64,000 nt of DNA, from NCBI RefSeq assembly GCF_002884975.1, contig NZ_PJKB01000001.1, positions 1,016,596 to 1,080,595 of the forward strand. Reading direction: 5' to 3'. Each line of letters begins with the position of its first letter. Position 1 is the stretch's first letter. The position numbers were made by a program, and so were the translations under genes. Of this stretch, positions 19,041-28,458 are shown in pieces. The notes below the pieces were generated by a model that saw only the letters and a list, made by a program, of their open reading frames with translations, had not been told where the DNA came from and searched no databases. The DNA comes from Akkermansia muciniphila (GTDB taxonomy: Bacteria > Verrucomicrobiota > Verrucomicrobiia > Verrucomicrobiales > Akkermansiaceae).

Positions 19041-19958
19041 ATGGAATCCGGAACCTTGAAGGGACATATTGCCATGGGGACGGCGGCCGTCATCTGGCGC
19101 CTCATGTCTCCCGTCAGCAAACTGGTGATGCAGCCGGGGGAAGTAAGCTCCGCCTCACTGGCTACATTCCGCCTGTTGGGCGCGGCCATCCTGTTCTGGC
19201 TGGCCTCCGCCTTCGTGCCCGCGGAAACCATTGAACGGAAGGACCGGCTCACCTTGTTTTACGCCTCCCTGTTCGGCATCATCTTCAACCAGATGGCCTT
19301 CACGGTGGGCGTGGGCTTCACCTCCCCGGCGGACGCGGCCATCATCACCACCATCACCCCGGTGCTGACCATGATTCTGGCGGCCTTCGTCCTCCGGGAA
19401 ATGATCACCGGAAAAAAAATCATCGGCGTGTGCGCCAGCGCCATCGGGGCCATTCTGCTGATTTCCGGCAGCGGAGCGCGGGCGGCGGCCCTGCCGGGAG
19501 ACAACAACCTGCTGGGGGACATCCTTTGCCTGGCTTCCCAGTGCAGTGTGGCCGTGTACTTTGTCTTCTTTAAAAACCTGATTGGCAAATACTCTCCCGT
19601 CACCCTGATGAAATGGATGTTCACGTATGCCGTGGCCGTCTGCCTGCCCTTCACCTTCCGGGAGGTGGCGTCCATCCATTATTCCGCCCTGCCCGTGCAA
19701 ACGTGGCTGGGCATCGCTTATGTGGTGGCGCTGGCTACCTTCGTCAGTTACATCTGCCTTTCCTTCGCCCAGCAGCGTCTGAAGCCCACCGCCGTCAGCA
19801 TGTACAACTACTGCCAGCCGGTGATTGCCTCCTCCGTGGCGGTGCTGTGGGGCATGGACCACTTCGGGTGGATGAAGACCCTCTCCGTCCTGCTCGTGTT
19901 CACGGGCGTGCTTCTGGTCACCAGAACCGGGAAAAAAGCCGCCGTTCAGGAACCGTAA
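19041..19958 (+). CDS. EamA/DMT-family exporter
   Basis: A 305-aa drug/metabolite transporter with two EamA halves and about ten hydrophobic helices. The start at 19041 (MESGTLKGHIAMGTAAVIWRL) puts the first helix at the family position. Typical features are visible: VIWRLMSPVSKLVM in helix 1, TPVLTMILAAFVLRE closing the first half, and QCSVAVYFVFFKNL opening the second, with the usual PVIASSVAVLWG near the end. The substrate is not predictable. It is 54 bp upstream of, and probably co-transcribed with, the epimerase-like gene. Confidence 0.88.
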   Translation: MESGTLKGHIAMGTAAVIWRLMSPVSKLVMQPGEVSSASLATFRLLGAAILFWLASAFVPAETIERKDRLTLFYASLFGIIFNQMAFTVGVGFTSPADAAIITTITPVLTMILAAFVLREMITGKKIIGVCASAIGAILLISGSGARAAALPGDNNLLGDILCLASQCSVAVYFVFFKNLIGKYSPVTLMKWMFTYAVAVCLPFTFREVASIHYSALPVQTWLGIAYVVALATFVSYICLSFAQQRLKPTAVSMYNYCQPVIASSVAVLWGMDHFGWMKTLSVLLVFTGVLLVTRTGKKAAVQEP

Positions 19959-20012
19959 AGACCGAGAAGGCACGAAAACAGTCTTCCTCAACCGTCCATC
20001 AGCCACGCAGAA

Positions 20013-20873
20013 ATGAACATCCTTGTTTTGGGAGGCACGGGATTCCTGGGAACCCGTTTGGTGAATGCCCTGCTGGAAAACGGGCACTGGGTTTCCATCG
20101 CCGCACGGGGGACCACCCGTGACGCCTTTGGAAACCGCGTGCGCCGAATACGGACTGACCGGACGGACCAGCGTTCCATGGCTGCGGCACTCCGGGGAAC
20201 AAGCTATGATGTGGTTTACGACAACCTGGCCTATGGAGCCGGGGACGTTTCCACGGTTCTGGATGCTGTCTCCTGCGGCCTTTACGTGATGGCTTCTTCC
20301 GCCGCCGTTTATACGCTCCGCCCCGGTCTCCGGGAAGAGGACTTCCGTGCTGAAATGTATTCACCCTCCCGGCCCGGGCGTAAAAACACCTCTTACGCGG
20401 AGGGAAAACGCGCCGCAGAAAGCGTCCTGGCGCGGGAATATGCCTCCCGGAAAACCCTCGCCGTCCGCTTCCCGGTCATCATGGGACCGGAAGACAACAC
20501 CCGCAGACTGCCATTTTATGCGGAGCACCTGCTGGCGGAACGTCCCATGACGATTGACAACCCGGACAGCCAAATGAGCTTCATTCATGTGGAGGAAGCG
20601 GCGCGCCTGCTGGCCTTTGCGGCGGAAAACCGGGTGAAGGGAACCCTCAATGCCGCCAGTGAAGGAACCGTTTCCCTGAGGGAAATGCTGGCTTATATGG
20701 AGACGCGGACGGGGAAGGCCCCCGTTCTTCATGAAAAAGGAGACGCGGCGCCCTACAATGGGATAGGAGCGTACAGCCTCTGCCTGGACCGGGCGGAAAA
20801 ATCCGGATTCCGGTTCTCCCACGTCAGGGACTGGATGTCCGGATTACTGGATTCCGCTCTTTCCGGGGAATAA
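20013..20873 (+). CDS. NAD-dependent epimerase/dehydratase-like (extended SDR)
   Basis: A 286-aa extended short-chain dehydrogenase-like protein. The Rossmann start is NILVLGGTGFLGTRLV (GxxGxxG). The catalytic Ser/Tyr/Lys region appears as YVMASSAAVYTL and YAEGKRAAES (YxxxK), followed by AVRFPVIMGPEDN. It lacks the long C-terminal part of classical nucleotide-sugar epimerases and is closest in layout to the atypical SDR/reductase-like group, so the substrate is unknown. It ends in a hairpin. Likely second gene of a two-gene unit with the DMT exporter. Confidence 0.82.
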   Translation: MNILVLGGTGFLGTRLVNALLENGHWVSIAARGTTRDAFGNRVRRIRTDRTDQRSMAAALRGTSYDVVYDNLAYGAGDVSTVLDAVSCGLYVMASSAAVYTLRPGLREEDFRAEMYSPSRPGRKNTSYAEGKRAAESVLAREYASRKTLAVRFPVIMGPEDNTRRLPFYAEHLLAERPMTIDNPDSQMSFIHVEEAARLLAFAAENRVKGTLNAASEGTVSLREMLAYMETRTGKAPVLHEKGDAAPYNGIGAYSLCLDRAEKSGFRFSHVRDWMSGLLDSALSGE

Positions 20874-20876
20874 GTT

Positions 20877-20909
20877 ACAGGCAGGGAGAAGGAGTTATTC
20901 CCTGCCTGT
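20877..20909 (+). terminator. Stem-loop terminator candidate
   Basis: An 11-bp perfect stem (ACAGGCAGGGA / TCCCTGCCTGT) around an 11-nt loop, directly after the epimerase stop codon. The T-tract is short, so termination may be partial. Confidence 0.6.
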
Positions 20910-21059
20910 TGCCACTTCCACTGTACTGAATCCGGATACCGTCATGCCCCATCCCCGGCAGTCATGAAAAAATGTATGGGAAAACCGGTCCCGGTGATGT
21001 AGCATATCCCCGTATTCTCCGCTCTTTCCCCGGTCTCCGGGGAGTCCAGCTTTTATACC

Positions 21060-23933
21060 ATGAACCGACTTTTCTTATCCTGGGACAGACCGGCCTGCCG
21101 GAGCGTAGCGGAGCGCCTGCTTTCCCTGGGAGAACATCTCCACCGGCATCTGGTGCTGGTCCCTACGCGGGAATCCGGCAGGCAGTTGAGGGAATACCTT
21201 GCCTCCATTTCCGCCGCCCAGGCTGTTTTCTCCCCCCAGGTGATTCCGGCGGACCAGTTTCCCCGGATGGAGGAAAAGGAAGAAGCGGCCTCCGGCCTGG
21301 AAGAACTGGCGGCGTGCCTTCAGGCGCTCGGAAACTCTCCCCACCGCCTTTATCCCCGCCTGTTCCCCCGGCACATGCCGGAGGATTTTTCCAGCATGCT
21401 GGAAATGGCCGGCAGCCTGCAATGCCTGAAACACGCCATGGCCAGCCAGGGCATTTCCTGCGGCATGGCGCAGGAATCCTGCGCGGGCCGCGACGAACGC
21501 TGGACGGACATGGACCGCCTGTCCGAACTCTGCGCGGAACAGTTGAAAGACTGGCAGCTTGCGGACAGAACCGCCGTGGCAGCGCAAGCTCCGGCCCATC
21601 TGCTGGCCACCCTGCGGGAAGCGGGGGGCCGCATCATCCTGGCATGCGTGGCGGACGTTCCGCGCCCCCTGCGCCAGGCCCTTCAGCACGCGGAACAAAA
21701 CGGCGTGCCCGTAGAGATATGGGTACACGCGCCGGAAGAGGAAGCCTCCTCCTTTGATTCATGGGGCTCCCCCCTTCCGGAATTCTGGTCCCACTGCCCC
21801 ATTCCCATCCTTGACGCCCAGATCAGGATCACGGCCAATCCCTCCCGGCTGGCCGGGGAAACGTGCCGGCTCATCGCCAGCGCGGCGGCGGGAGGAACGC
21901 CGGAGGTGGCCCTGGGCGTGTGTGATCCGGACATGAACGTAGCGCTGGACGCCAGCCTGCGGGAATACGGGTGGGGACTCCACAATCCGGAAGGAAAGCC
22001 CTTTGCCGGAACCGGCGCCATGGACCTGCTCCGCCATCTCCGGCAGGCCTTGGAAGAAAAGGGAGCGGCACGCCCCGTCTTCAGCCTGGCGCGTTCCTCC
22101 CTGCTGTGCGCCTCCCTGGGCATCAGCAACCAGCAGTACTGCTGCGCCGCGCTGGATAAAATCCAGCAGAAGTTTCTTCCTGAATCGGAAGAATACCTGC
22201 TTTCCAGGCTGAAGGAATTTTACCCCGCCGCCTTCCCCTCCATCCGGGCTATTCTGGCATGGCGGGACCGGATGGCGGAACCGGGCACGCTGGGGGAAAG
22301 GCTGATGGAATGGTTCCCGGACCTGGCGAACGCCTACGGTCCGGAAACGGAAGCCATGGAAATGCTCCATTCCTGCCTTTCCGGCCTCGTACGGCTACAG
22401 CAGCGTTCCACTGCCTTTTCCAGGCCGGAAACGGCCCTCCAGCTGCTGATGAAGTGCCTTCAGCCCCTGCGCGTCAAAAACAGGAGGAAGGCGCACGCCG
22501 TGCTGGACTCCCTGGGGTGGATGGAAGTTCACTTCCGCCCGGAAAAACACCTAATCCTGACGGGCTTGAATGAGGGAACCGTTCCGGAAGGCGGCGTTTC
22601 CGACCAATTCATGCCGGAGGAACTGCGGGAAGCCCTGGGCATTGACTCCTTCAACCGCAAAAAGGCCAGGGACAGCTTCCTGCTGACCGCCCTGCTCCAT
22701 TCCCGTAAACGGGAGGGAAGCCTCACCGTCATCCTCTCCCGCACCAGCAGCAAAAACGATCCGCTGACGCCCTCCTCCCTGCTCATGCGCTGCCCGGAGG
22801 CGGAACTGCCGCGCCGCGTGGAACTGCTTTTCCGGGAAATAAGCGACTCTCCCGCCCCGCTCCCCTACCGGCGCGGCAACTGGCACCTTCAGCCCGTGGA
22901 AGGATGGAAAGCCGCCACGGACATCGGCACGATGGCGCCCGGCTACAAAAATCCCTGGAAGGAGAAAGGCCTGCCCTTCTCCCCCTCCGTCCTTAAAAGG
23001 TTCCTGGCCTGTCCCATGCGCTTCTGGATGAGGGAAGCCCTGCACATGAATGAGGAAGAGTTCCTGCCGGACAAGGAGGACATGGCCGTCAACGAACTTG
23101 GCACCATGCTTCACGACGTGCTGGAATGCTTCTGCCGGGAGCATGCCTCCCTGAAAGACGGCATGAGCGCCGCCGCCCTTCAGGACGCCGTCACGGAGGT
23201 GCTGGAAGAAACCTTCCGGAAGCAATACGGCTCCAATCCCCTCATGCCCCTGCTGCTGCAAAAGCGCTCCATGGAGCAGAGGCTTTCCGTTTACGCGGTC
23301 CAGCACCTGCAGGACCTTCAGGACGGCTGGTCCTGCACCGCCTTTGAGCACCAGGTGGAAAACTGGTCCCTGGGCGGCTTCCCCATGAAGTTCCGCATTG
23401 ACCGCATTGACCGCCATGCGGACGGCCGCGTACGCGTCATTGACTACAAGACGGGAGCAGCCTCCTCCTGTGAGAAGAAGCATCTGGAAACCATCGGACG
23501 CCCGGACGCCCTGTCCCTGCTTTCCCCCGCCCTGCGCCCTTATACCAGGCGTCAGAAAAACGGCAGGATGGTGCACGCGCGCTGGAAGGACCTTCAACTG
23601 CCTGTCTACGTCCTGTGGGCCATGGAGACTTACGGCGGCCAGCCCTCCGCGGCGTATTACGCCCTTCCCGCCAACCCTCTGGACATAGGCCTTTCCGCCT
23701 GGGACACGCTTCACGATCCCATGCCCGGCTATGAGGAATGCGCGCTGGACAGCGCCCGCTCCTGGACGGCGGAGCTGATGAAGCTTCTTCATGAAGGCCG
23801 CGGGCTTATCACGGCGGAGGAACTGGGCTGGACCCCGCCCACCTATGACGTGTTCAAGGACCTGATGGCCTCCCGGCGGGAAAACCTTCAGGACCTGCTG
23901 GGCCTTAATTTCACCCCGCACCTTCCCTTCTGA
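21060..23933 (+). CDS. addB: AddB/RexB-like recombination nuclease subunit
   Basis: A 957-aa subunit of a two-subunit helicase-nuclease that processes double-strand breaks for RecA. The N-terminal ~650 residues are helicase-like but show no Walker A motif, as in AddB. The C-terminal PD-(D/E)XK nuclease is complete: FLACPMRFW, GTMLHDVLECF, then RIDRIDRHADGRVRVIDYKTG with the catalytic Asp and DYK. Iron-sulphur cysteines typical of AddB are not obvious beyond FLACP. It is followed after 1 bp by the helicase subunit, so the pair is certainly co-expressed. The symbol is given by function and order; sequence divergence is high, as usual for this family. Confidence 0.85.
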   Translation: MNRLFLSWDRPACRSVAERLLSLGEHLHRHLVLVPTRESGRQLREYLASISAAQAVFSPQVIPADQFPRMEEKEEAASGLEELAACLQALGNSPHRLYPRLFPRHMPEDFSSMLEMAGSLQCLKHAMASQGISCGMAQESCAGRDERWTDMDRLSELCAEQLKDWQLADRTAVAAQAPAHLLATLREAGGRIILACVADVPRPLRQALQHAEQNGVPVEIWVHAPEEEASSFDSWGSPLPEFWSHCPIPILDAQIRITANPSRLAGETCRLIASAAAGGTPEVALGVCDPDMNVALDASLREYGWGLHNPEGKPFAGTGAMDLLRHLRQALEEKGAARPVFSLARSSLLCASLGISNQQYCCAALDKIQQKFLPESEEYLLSRLKEFYPAAFPSIRAILAWRDRMAEPGTLGERLMEWFPDLANAYGPETEAMEMLHSCLSGLVRLQQRSTAFSRPETALQLLMKCLQPLRVKNRRKAHAVLDSLGWMEVHFRPEKHLILTGLNEGTVPEGGVSDQFMPEELREALGIDSFNRKKARDSFLLTALLHSRKREGSLTVILSRTSSKNDPLTPSSLLMRCPEAELPRRVELLFREISDSPAPLPYRRGNWHLQPVEGWKAATDIGTMAPGYKNPWKEKGLPFSPSVLKRFLACPMRFWMREALHMNEEEFLPDKEDMAVNELGTMLHDVLECFCREHASLKDGMSAAALQDAVTEVLEETFRKQYGSNPLMPLLLQKRSMEQRLSVYAVQHLQDLQDGWSCTAFEHQVENWSLGGFPMKFRIDRIDRHADGRVRVIDYKTGAASSCEKKHLETIGRPDALSLLSPALRPYTRRQKNGRMVHARWKDLQLPVYVLWAMETYGGQPSAAYYALPANPLDIGLSAWDTLHDPMPGYEECALDSARSWTAELMKLLHEGRGLITAEELGWTPPTYDVFKDLMASRRENLQDLLGLNFTPHLPF

Positions 23934-23934
23934 A

Positions 23935-26900
23935 ATGCCCCCCCTGACCAACATGCTGATCTCCGCATCCGCCGGAACGGGAAAAACCTACCAGCTTTCC
24001 CTGCGCTTCCTGGGTCTGCTGGCCCTGAACCACGGGAACCATCCGGAACGGCTCATCGCCATCACGTTCACCCGGAAGGCGGCGGGGGAATTCAAGGACC
24101 GCATCCTGACGGACCTGGCGGCGGGCGCCACGGACGAGGCGGGAGCGGAACGCCTGAAAGACCAACTCTGGACGGTCATCAAGGGAACGCCCGGGGAACC
24201 CGGCATCTGGCCCGGAGCGCCGGAGGCATGGAAGGCGGAAAACCTGCACCGAGAACGCTTCCGCCATCTGCTGCACATTCTGGTGCAGAACCTGGCGCGC
24301 CTCAACCTCTGCACCATTGACAGCCTGTTCGCCCAGATCGCCTCCGCCAGCACCTTTGAACTGGGCGTCAGCGGGTTCAGCATGATTGACCCCACGGCGG
24401 AAAAACTGGCGCGCCGGGAAGCCCTGCTTTCCCTGTACCGCGAATGCTCTGCGGACCGGGAACGGAGGCAGAACTTTGAAGACGCCTTCCTCTCCGGAGC
24501 GGATTCCGATGCGGAAGCCGCGGATGCGGAGGATTCCATGATGCGGCGTCTCAACACCTACCACGAACTTTTTCTGGATGAACCGGACGCCGGAACCTGG
24601 GGAAACCCCGCCACGCTGGGCTTTACGCCGGAAGAACTGGTTCCTCCCGTTCCTCTGGAACAGTTTGATACCCTTCTGCATACTCTGGCTTGCAGGGCGC
24701 AGGAAGCCCCCGCGCCAGAAGGAAAAAACGGAGCCAAAAGCAAGGAGATGTTCCTGCGCTTCCTGAACGGTTTCTCCCGGTACGCCAGGCTGGGCCGCGT
24801 GCGCTTCCGCACGGACGGAGGATCCGCCTGGAACATCACCATGGAAGAGGCGCGTGAGAAATTCCGGGATTTCTGGTCTCCCCCACTGGAAGAGCTCATC
24901 CAGAGCTGGCTGCGCATGGAGGTGCTGCAGGCGTTGCGCCGCACCCGCGCCACGCACGGGCTGCTGCGTCTTTTTGAAGGCAACTATTCCTCACTGGTCC
25001 GCAGCAAGGGAAGATTCCTGTTCCACGACGTCACGCGCATGCTGGGGGACGGAGCCATTACGCCGGAGCTGAAGCGAGACCTGCAATACCGCATGTACTG
25101 CCGGTATGACCATTGGATGCTGGATGAATTCCAGGATACGTCCCAGTCCCAGTGGCGCGTCATCAAGCCCTTTCTGGAAGACCTGACGGAATCCAAGGCC
25201 GGGAATGAAGGCAGCATCTTCGTGGTGGGGGACGTCAAGCAGAGCGTGTACCAGTGGCGCGGCGGGGACCCGGAGCTTTTCCGCTCCGTCTCCACCCAGC
25301 TTGAACTGGAAGAACGCGGCATGTCCACCTCCTACCGCTCCGTCCAGCCCGTGCTGGACCTGGTAAACGACATTTGCGACTACGCCCGGACGGCGCCGGA
25401 CTGCGAACCCGCCGCCCTGGAACAATGGGGGGAATATCCGGAGCACCGGAGCGCCCCGCACCTGGAGGGAAAGCCGGGCGCCGCCCAAATCTGGCAGACG
25501 CCCAAGGCGGAAGCTTCCACGGCCAACGACCTGGTGTGCCAGGCGGCGGCAGACATTCTGGACCGCACGGGAGCCCTGCGCCGCGGCCTGGAGACCGCTA
25601 TTCTGGTCAGCACGAAAAACCAGGCTCTGGCCATTAAAACCTGGCTGGCGGACCACGGCATTCCGGCGGAGGTATGTGATGACGTTCCCGTGGGCGTGGA
25701 CTCCCCCCTGGGGAAAAACCTGCTGTACTTTTTCCGCTGGCTGCTCATGCCGGGAGACCCTTTTACCACAGGGCTGCTCACTCATTCCCCCCTCCGGCCC
25801 CTGGCCGCGCCGGAACGCCCGGAAGGCATGGACTGGCAGGGCTGGCGCCTTCTGCTGGAACGGGACGGCTATGCCGCCGTCATGGAAGAGGTGGAACGCA
25901 GGCTGGCCCTGGGAGGCACGGTCCTGACGGAATTCCACCGGGACCGCCTTGCCGTCTGGAAGACCGAGGCGGAACAGGTGGATGAAAAGGGCATTTCCCT
26001 GGATGAATGGATCAGGCACATGGAAGACCTGACCCGCCGGGAAGACCCCGCCGGCGGCATCGTCCGCATCATGACCATTCACAAATCCAAGGGCCTGGGG
26101 TTTGACATCGTCATCCTGCCGCAGATCGGCAGGGACGCTCCTTTTGCGGACGGAAGGCACCTGACCCACTTTGTCAAAAAGAACCGGGAAGGAGAAATAG
26201 AGGGCATTGTGCTGGCCCCTTCCAGGCACGTTTACACTAATGTTCCGCAGCTTGAGACGCTTTACCGGGAATGGCGCGCCCGGCAGCAGTTTGACGGATT
26301 CTGCAAGCTGTACGTGGCTCTCACCCGCGCCAAACGGGCTACTTACGTCATTCTTCCTTACAAGGAAGACAAGGGAGAAACGGTTGCGGACTCCATGTGG
26401 AAGATTGTCCGTTCCGCGGCCCGCGCCAGTGGAAAAGACGCGGAGGAAACCCTTCCGGAATCCGGAGCGGAATGCCTGTATTCCTGCGGGCATCCCGAAT
26501 GGTACGGGGAGTTCACGGAAACAGTGCGGGAGAGAATAGTAGAAGAAATGCCTGAATGGCCCATGCAGCAACCGGTCATCAGGGAACGGATATCCCCCTC
26601 CGGTCCGGCTGCGCCGGAAAATGCGGTCCATGGAGGGAAGCATGCCGCGGAGGTGGAATCCGCCGCATTCGGTTCAGCCGTCCACGCCGTCTTTGAACGG
26701 ATCACCCGCTGGAATGAGGAGGGCAAGCCGGAATGGGCCCTTCATCCCGCTACGGAAGCGGAACGCGCCGTAGCCGCCTGCATGGAGGTGCCCTCCATCA
26801 GGGAGCTCTTCACCCCCCCGGAAACGGCGTGCATCATGAAGGAACAGCGCATTGAGGCCATTGACGGGAACAGCTGGATTTCCGGCGTGATTGACAGGCT

Positions 26901-27096
26901 GATCCTCCATGAAGGAAGCGCCCGCATCGTGGACTTCAAAACGGACCACGCGGATTCCGCGGAACAACTGAAGGAACGCCACTCCGGGCAATTGAACGCC
27001 TATGCCCGCATCGTATCCAGAATTACGGGAATACCGCTGGAGCGTATCACGTGCATCATCGTTTCCACACACTTGAAGGAAACCATCCGCGTTTAA
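23935..27096 (+). CDS. addA: AddA-like UvrD-family helicase/nuclease subunit
   Basis: A 1053-aa motor subunit partnering the upstream gene. UvrD-family motifs in order: Walker A ASAGTGKT (Lys17), ITFTRKAAGEF, Walker B DEFQD (397-401), VGDVKQSVYQWRGGD (motif III), IHKSKGLGFDIVILP (motif V) and LYVALTRAKR (motif VI). A C-terminal RecB-type nuclease domain has AFGSAVHAVFE, SGVIDRLI and IVDFKTDHAD (catalytic Asp and Lys). Two nuclease domains in the pair identify AddAB rather than RecBCD. The start overlaps almost exactly the stop of addB (TGA-A-ATG). Confidence 0.92.
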   Translation: MPPLTNMLISASAGTGKTYQLSLRFLGLLALNHGNHPERLIAITFTRKAAGEFKDRILTDLAAGATDEAGAERLKDQLWTVIKGTPGEPGIWPGAPEAWKAENLHRERFRHLLHILVQNLARLNLCTIDSLFAQIASASTFELGVSGFSMIDPTAEKLARREALLSLYRECSADRERRQNFEDAFLSGADSDAEAADAEDSMMRRLNTYHELFLDEPDAGTWGNPATLGFTPEELVPPVPLEQFDTLLHTLACRAQEAPAPEGKNGAKSKEMFLRFLNGFSRYARLGRVRFRTDGGSAWNITMEEAREKFRDFWSPPLEELIQSWLRMEVLQALRRTRATHGLLRLFEGNYSSLVRSKGRFLFHDVTRMLGDGAITPELKRDLQYRMYCRYDHWMLDEFQDTSQSQWRVIKPFLEDLTESKAGNEGSIFVVGDVKQSVYQWRGGDPELFRSVSTQLELEERGMSTSYRSVQPVLDLVNDICDYARTAPDCEPAALEQWGEYPEHRSAPHLEGKPGAAQIWQTPKAEASTANDLVCQAAADILDRTGALRRGLETAILVSTKNQALAIKTWLADHGIPAEVCDDVPVGVDSPLGKNLLYFFRWLLMPGDPFTTGLLTHSPLRPLAAPERPEGMDWQGWRLLLERDGYAAVMEEVERRLALGGTVLTEFHRDRLAVWKTEAEQVDEKGISLDEWIRHMEDLTRREDPAGGIVRIMTIHKSKGLGFDIVILPQIGRDAPFADGRHLTHFVKKNREGEIEGIVLAPSRHVYTNVPQLETLYREWRARQQFDGFCKLYVALTRAKRATYVILPYKEDKGETVADSMWKIVRSAARASGKDAEETLPESGAECLYSCGHPEWYGEFTETVRERIVEEMPEWPMQQPVIRERISPSGPAAPENAVHGGKHAAEVESAAFGSAVHAVFERITRWNEEGKPEWALHPATEAERAVAACMEVPSIRELFTPPETACIMKEQRIEAIDGNSWISGVIDRLILHEGSARIVDFKTDHADSAEQLKERHSGQLNAYARIVSRITGIPLERITCIIVSTHLKETIRV

Positions 27097-27273
27097 AACC
27101 CCGCTTCCGCAGGGCCGGGCCCGACGCATTTTTCCGTCTTCCCCTTCTGTTCCCTCACGCCTCTGGCGTTAATCCCGGTGCATTTCCATACGGAACCTCC
27201 CTGCCGCTGCCCGGAAAACCGGGAGGAAAAGGACACCGGGCCCGGAGAAGCTGAAAGGGTGAACCCATTAAAT

Positions 27274-27305
27274 AAAAAAGCCGCCCGGCACGAATGCAGG
27301 GCAGC
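27274..27305 (-). terminator. Rho-independent terminator of the PEP-CTERM gene
   Basis: On the minus strand GCTGCCC ... GGGCGGC (27305-27299 with 27286-27280, one G-U pair) is followed by six T residues, 32 bp after the stop codon. Confidence 0.72.
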
Positions 27306-27336
27306 TGTGAATGAAAACAATTGAGAATCCTCCGGA

Positions 27337-28128
27337 TCAGGCCCGGCGGCGGCGCAGGCACAGAGCGGCCAGACCCAGCAGGCTCAGCGTAGCCGTAGCG
27401 GGTTCCGGAACCTGGGTCAGGGAAAGGTAATTGAGCGCCGTGCGGCCAAAATCACTGGAACCGTCTCCCTGAAGGGTGAGGGTAAGCGTGCCGTCTTCCC
27501 CTACCACAATGTGTTCCACTGTGGAATAAAGGCCCTTGTTGGCGGAGGCGTTGGAGCCGTCTGCGGCATTCCCGGGAGCCAGGGTGCCGGAACTGTCTCC
27601 CGTCACCGTAGAAAGTTCGTTCCAGTCACCGCCGGCGTTTGTTCCGAAATTTGTCCAGGTCGCGCTGGAAGCGTCGGCGCCTCCGATCGTCCACGTCTGC
27701 CCCGCAAAAACGTCTTTACCCGTGAACCCGCCAAAAAGGGACAAGGTGTATTCCCCGGCGGCAAGACCGCTGAAAGTCACGGTAAAGGAACCGGAACCGG
27801 TTGACGTCTGCGTTAACAGGCCGTCCCGGAAGCTGTCCCCCAGGGAGAAAGGCATGCTACCGCCAAAAGCGTTCTTCCACCCGTTTTCTTCGCCGGGCGT
27901 CTTGGTCGTGGTATGGCCGTCATCCCCTACAGGCCATGCGGCAGTGCTCCATCCCAGAGTGACGTCGCCCGGCATCGTGCCCAGGGCTGCGGAGGAATGG
28001 TCGTAATTCATATTGAGGGCTCCGTCCGTCGCGGCGTCATCACGCCCGAAATCAATTTGCACAGTCGCCGCCTGCACCGCCAGCAGGGAACTGGAGATCA
28101 GAGCCAAAGAAAACAAGGATTTCTTCAT
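27337..28128 (-). CDS. PEP-CTERM secreted protein, possibly phase-variable
   Basis: A 263-aa exported protein with a signal peptide (MKKSLFSLALISSSLLAVQA), a beta-rich body (QIDFGRDDAATDG, GSFTVTFSGLAAGEYTLSLF) and a C-terminal sorting signal: VPEPATATLS, a hydrophobic helix LLGLAALCL and RRRRA. Such proteins are processed by an exosortase and placed at the cell surface or in extracellular polysaccharide. Its start codon lies only 17 bp from an inverted repeat bounding a 131-bp AT-rich segment, so its promoter almost certainly lies inside that segment (see the repeat entry), implying on/off switching by inversion. No Shine-Dalgarno sequence is visible. Ligand or enzymatic role unknown. Confidence 0.85.
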   Translation of the reverse strand: MKKSLFSLALISSSLLAVQAATVQIDFGRDDAATDGALNMNYDHSSAALGTMPGDVTLGWSTAAWPVGDDGHTTTKTPGEENGWKNAFGGSMPFSLGDSFRDGLLTQTSTGSGSFTVTFSGLAAGEYTLSLFGGFTGKDVFAGQTWTIGGADASSATWTNFGTNAGGDWNELSTVTGDSSGTLAPGNAADGSNASANKGLYSTVEHIVVGEDGTLTLTLQGDGSSDFGRTALNYLSLTQVPEPATATLSLLGLAALCLRRRRA

Positions 28129-28145
28129 GGTAACACGAAGTAAAC

Positions 28146-28316
28146 CGGATCAATAATCCGGTGTCAATGGAAAATGCTAAAAATTAAATATATATCTTTT
28201 TTAATTTCCATGTATGGAAGAACACTATCAATATTATAAATATATATAATTTATTTAATATGAGCAAAATAAATGTTTATTTAAACAACTAGTCCAGACA
28301 CCGGATTATTGATCCG
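28146..28316. repeat. Invertible DNA segment candidate (20-bp inverted repeats)
   Basis: Perfect 20-bp inverted repeats at 28146-28165 (CGGATCAATAATCCGGTGTC) and 28297-28316 flank a 131-bp very AT-rich segment. Each repeat is itself a dyad, CGGAT-N5-ATCCG, with an asymmetric 5-bp core (CAATA on the left, TATTG on the right) that matches only in inverted orientation. This is how recombinase crossover sites are built and is not expected of two independent operators. Inside, on the minus strand, TTGCTC (28267-28262), 17 bp and TATATT (28244-28239) form a plausible promoter pointing at the PEP-CTERM gene, leaving a ~100-nt leader. In the flipped state it would point away. The 28317-28458 stretch holds nothing else. 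Confidence 0.75.
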
Positions 28317-28458
28317 CATGAGCGCCGCATTCACCGGTATTCAAACAAGTAAAAATAATAGGACAGGCGGTCCAGGAAGCCAGGGGATTTTTTCTGCGCC
28401 GCCGGCTCCTCCGGACCAAAACCGCTTCAAGAAAAACCGCCATCCTTCAAAAGGACGG

